This document shows, in pieces, positions 62,728-64,000 of a stretch of 64,000 nucleotides of DNA. The number at the start of each line of letters is the position of its first letter. Within the stretch, counting starts at the first letter, position 1. Source of the stretch: Symbiobacteriaceae bacterium (GTDB lineage Bacteria; Bacillota; Sulfobacillia; Symbiobacteriales; Symbiobacteriaceae); assembly GCA_029239785.1 (NCBI GenBank), contig JARBUG010000008.1, positions 1-64,000 on the forward strand, read 5' to 3'. Below the pieces are notes generated by a model that searched no databases, was not told the origin of the DNA, and was given only the letters and a program-made list of their open reading frames with translations. The position numbers and the translations under genes are program-made.

Positions 62728-63999
62728 CTAACCAACCGCCGTTCCCTGCCGGTCGTAGACCCGAATATCGGCGCCCAGACCCAGGAGTTTCTGTTCCAGG
62801 TGCTCGTACCCCCGTTCAACATGCTCAAGGCCGTAAACGGTGGTTTCACCTACGGCGCCTAGTCCTGCAAGAATAAGTGCTGCACCAGCCCGAATATCAG
62901 TGGCTTGAACCGGAGCGCCATACAAAGATTCAACGCCCTCCACAACGGCCGTGCGGCCTTCCACACGCATGCGGGCGCCCATACGGGCCAGCTCGGACGC
63001 GAACCGGAACCGATCGTCATACAGGGTCTCGGTGACATAGCTAGTTCCCGCGGCACAGGTCAGCAGCGCTGTCATTTGGCTCTGGGCATCGGTCGGGAAG
63101 CCCGGGTATGGCAGGGTTTTGACCGTAATGGCCCGTGGACGTTCCCGAGAAATGACCCGGACCGAGTCGCCGCCTTCCAGCACCTCGGCACCGGCTTCAC
63201 GCAGCTTGGCAATAATGGGCGTGACATGGGTGGGAATCACGTTTTCCACCAACACATCGCCCTGGGTCGCAAGTGCGGCCATCATCCAGGTGCCGGCTTC
63301 AATATCGTCGGAGATGACCGAATGAATGGGGCCCACCAGCCGGTCGACACCCTCAATGCGAATGGTGTCGGTGCCGGCGCCTACCACGTGGCCACCTGCG
63401 GCGTTGATGAAATTGGCCACGTCAACCACGTGTGGCTCCCGTGCACAGTTCTGAATGGTCGTGGTCCCCTTGGCGAGCGAGGCCGCCAAAATCAACTGAA
63501 TGGTGGCCCCTACGCTGACCACATCAAGATAGATGGTTGCGCCGCGCAGGCGGTTGGCCCGGGCCCGCATGATGCCGCGGTCAATCCAAACTTCGGCACC
63601 CAGGGCCGACAGGCCCTTGAAATGCTGGTCAACAGGACGCTGCCCGATTTTGTCGCCGCCCGGGAGCGGAATGTCAGCCTGCCCGAAGCGGGCCAGCAAA
63701 ACCCCGAGCAAATAGTAAGAAGCACGCATGGCAGTGGCCAAATGGTAGGAGACCTCACGGGGTGCCAGTGCACCCGTATGGACGGTCAAACGCCCATGCA
63801 CCGGGTCCCAGTCGGCCCGGGCGCCGAGCGACTGCAGAATTTCCCGGTAGGTGGCCACGTCGTGAATGCGTGGTACGTTTTCCAAACGGCTTGAGCCATC
63901 GGCCAAAAGGGTGGCTGCAATCAGGGGGAGTGCGGAGTTCTTCCGCCCGCCAACGCGAACAGTGCCGTGTAGCCGGTGTTCCCCTCGGATCGTAAGCTT
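62728..63999 (-). CDS. murA: UDP-N-acetylglucosamine 1-carboxyvinyltransferase with Asp at the catalytic Cys position (5' end outside window)
   Basis: The first enzyme of peptidoglycan precursor synthesis, joining enolpyruvate to UDP-GlcNAc. The frame is open through the window edge; 423 residues are visible, starting KLTIRGEHRLHGTV, so only a few are missing. The catalytic KN pair is in GGRKNSALPL. The loop that normally reads GGC(T/A)IG reads LPGGDKIGQRPVDQH, placing Asp (codon 63654-63652) where fosfomycin-sensitive enzymes have Cys115 (E. coli numbering). This substitution is known from naturally fosfomycin-resistant MurA proteins. The family signature PGFPTDAQSQMTALL and the C-terminal DIRAGAALILAGL are normal. 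Confidence 0.94.
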   Translation of the reverse strand, partial: KLTIRGEHRLHGTVRVGGRKNSALPLIAATLLADGSSRLENVPRIHDVATYREILQSLGARADWDPVHGRLTVHTGALAPREVSYHLATAMRASYYLLGVLLARFGQADIPLPGGDKIGQRPVDQHFKGLSALGAEVWIDRGIMRARANRLRGATIYLDVVSVGATIQLILAASLAKGTTTIQNCAREPHVVDVANFINAAGGHVVGAGTDTIRIEGVDRLVGPIHSVISDDIEAGTWMMAALATQGDVLVENVIPTHVTPIIAKLREAGAEVLEGGDSVRVISRERPRAITVKTLPYPGFPTDAQSQMTALLTCAAGTSYVTETLYDDRFRFASELARMGARMRVEGRTAVVEGVESLYGAPVQATDIRAGAALILAGLGAVGETTVYGLEHVERGYEHLEQKLLGLGADIRVYDRQGTAVG

Positions 64000-64000
64000 A

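Overview
The window is high-GC bacterial DNA with strong AGGAGG-type ribosome binding sites, several TTG/GTG starts, a Bacillus-type Fur box, LutABC lactate genes, FecCD transporters and YqeB/YqeC accessory proteins. Together these suggest a GC-rich, probably thermophilic Firmicute of the Symbiobacterium type. That assignment is an inference from gene content and style. About 52 genes are supported, several of them broken. No tRNA, rRNA, CRISPR array or transposase was found.

Layout. 1-8.6 kb: the end of an ArsP-like permease, a palindromic repeat, a CNNM/CBS transporter, a methyltransferase, and a two-gene operon of a nucleotidyltransferase and a UvrA-family ATPase. A gene-poor stretch follows (about 6.94-7.69 kb) with a promoter, a candidate small RNA, a strong terminator and an inverted-repeat element, then a beta-propeller gene interrupted by an in-frame TAG. 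8.6-27.2 kb: the centrepiece, adenine deaminase facing a long + strand operon. The operon encodes a three-subunit molybdenum hydroxylase, two XdhC-type maturation factors, two dihydroorotate-dehydrogenase-like proteins, SsnA, an XRE-cupin regulator, a hydantoinase, a threonine-synthase-like PLP enzyme, YgeY, YgeW, YqeC, YqeB and MocA. This matches the ygeW/ygeY/ssnA/xdh/hyuA clusters linked to anaerobic purine and urate breakdown, with unusual substitutions.

27.3-34 kb: a molybdopterin oxidoreductase, a small HTH protein, a gene remnant, and a Fur-controlled ferric-siderophore transporter whose binding protein is frameshifted. 34-42.4 kb: a lactate/glycolate block on the minus strand (LctP permease, FadR-type regulator, GlcD, GlcF, LutA, LutB, LutC). 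The same GGTC-N-GACC palindrome precedes lctP and lutA. 42.8-49 kb: a GH38 alpha-mannosidase, an unknown protein, and NfnB/NfnA (electron-bifurcating transhydrogenase), which could link NADPH, NADH and ferredoxin pools to the redox steps of the purine and lactate pathways.

49-64 kb: an alpha/beta hydrolase with an operator over its -10 box, an Fpg-type glycosylase, an HD-GYP signalling protein, methionine aminopeptidase overlapping a CGNR zinc-finger gene, a Pho-box-preceded PiT phosphate transporter, an ABC-F ATPase, an unknown acidic-tailed protein, a broken carbohydrate-binding lipoprotein, a 1.1 kb island with a toxin-antitoxin pair bounded by copies of the rlmH 3' end, rlmH, and a MurA with Asp in place of the catalytic Cys (5' end outside the window).

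Cross-window patterns: eleven perfect TTATCCACA (DnaA-box) 9-mers all on the + strand, five of them within 4.3 kb of the purine operon; and a dispersed 72-73 bp palindromic repeat at two convergent gene junctions.
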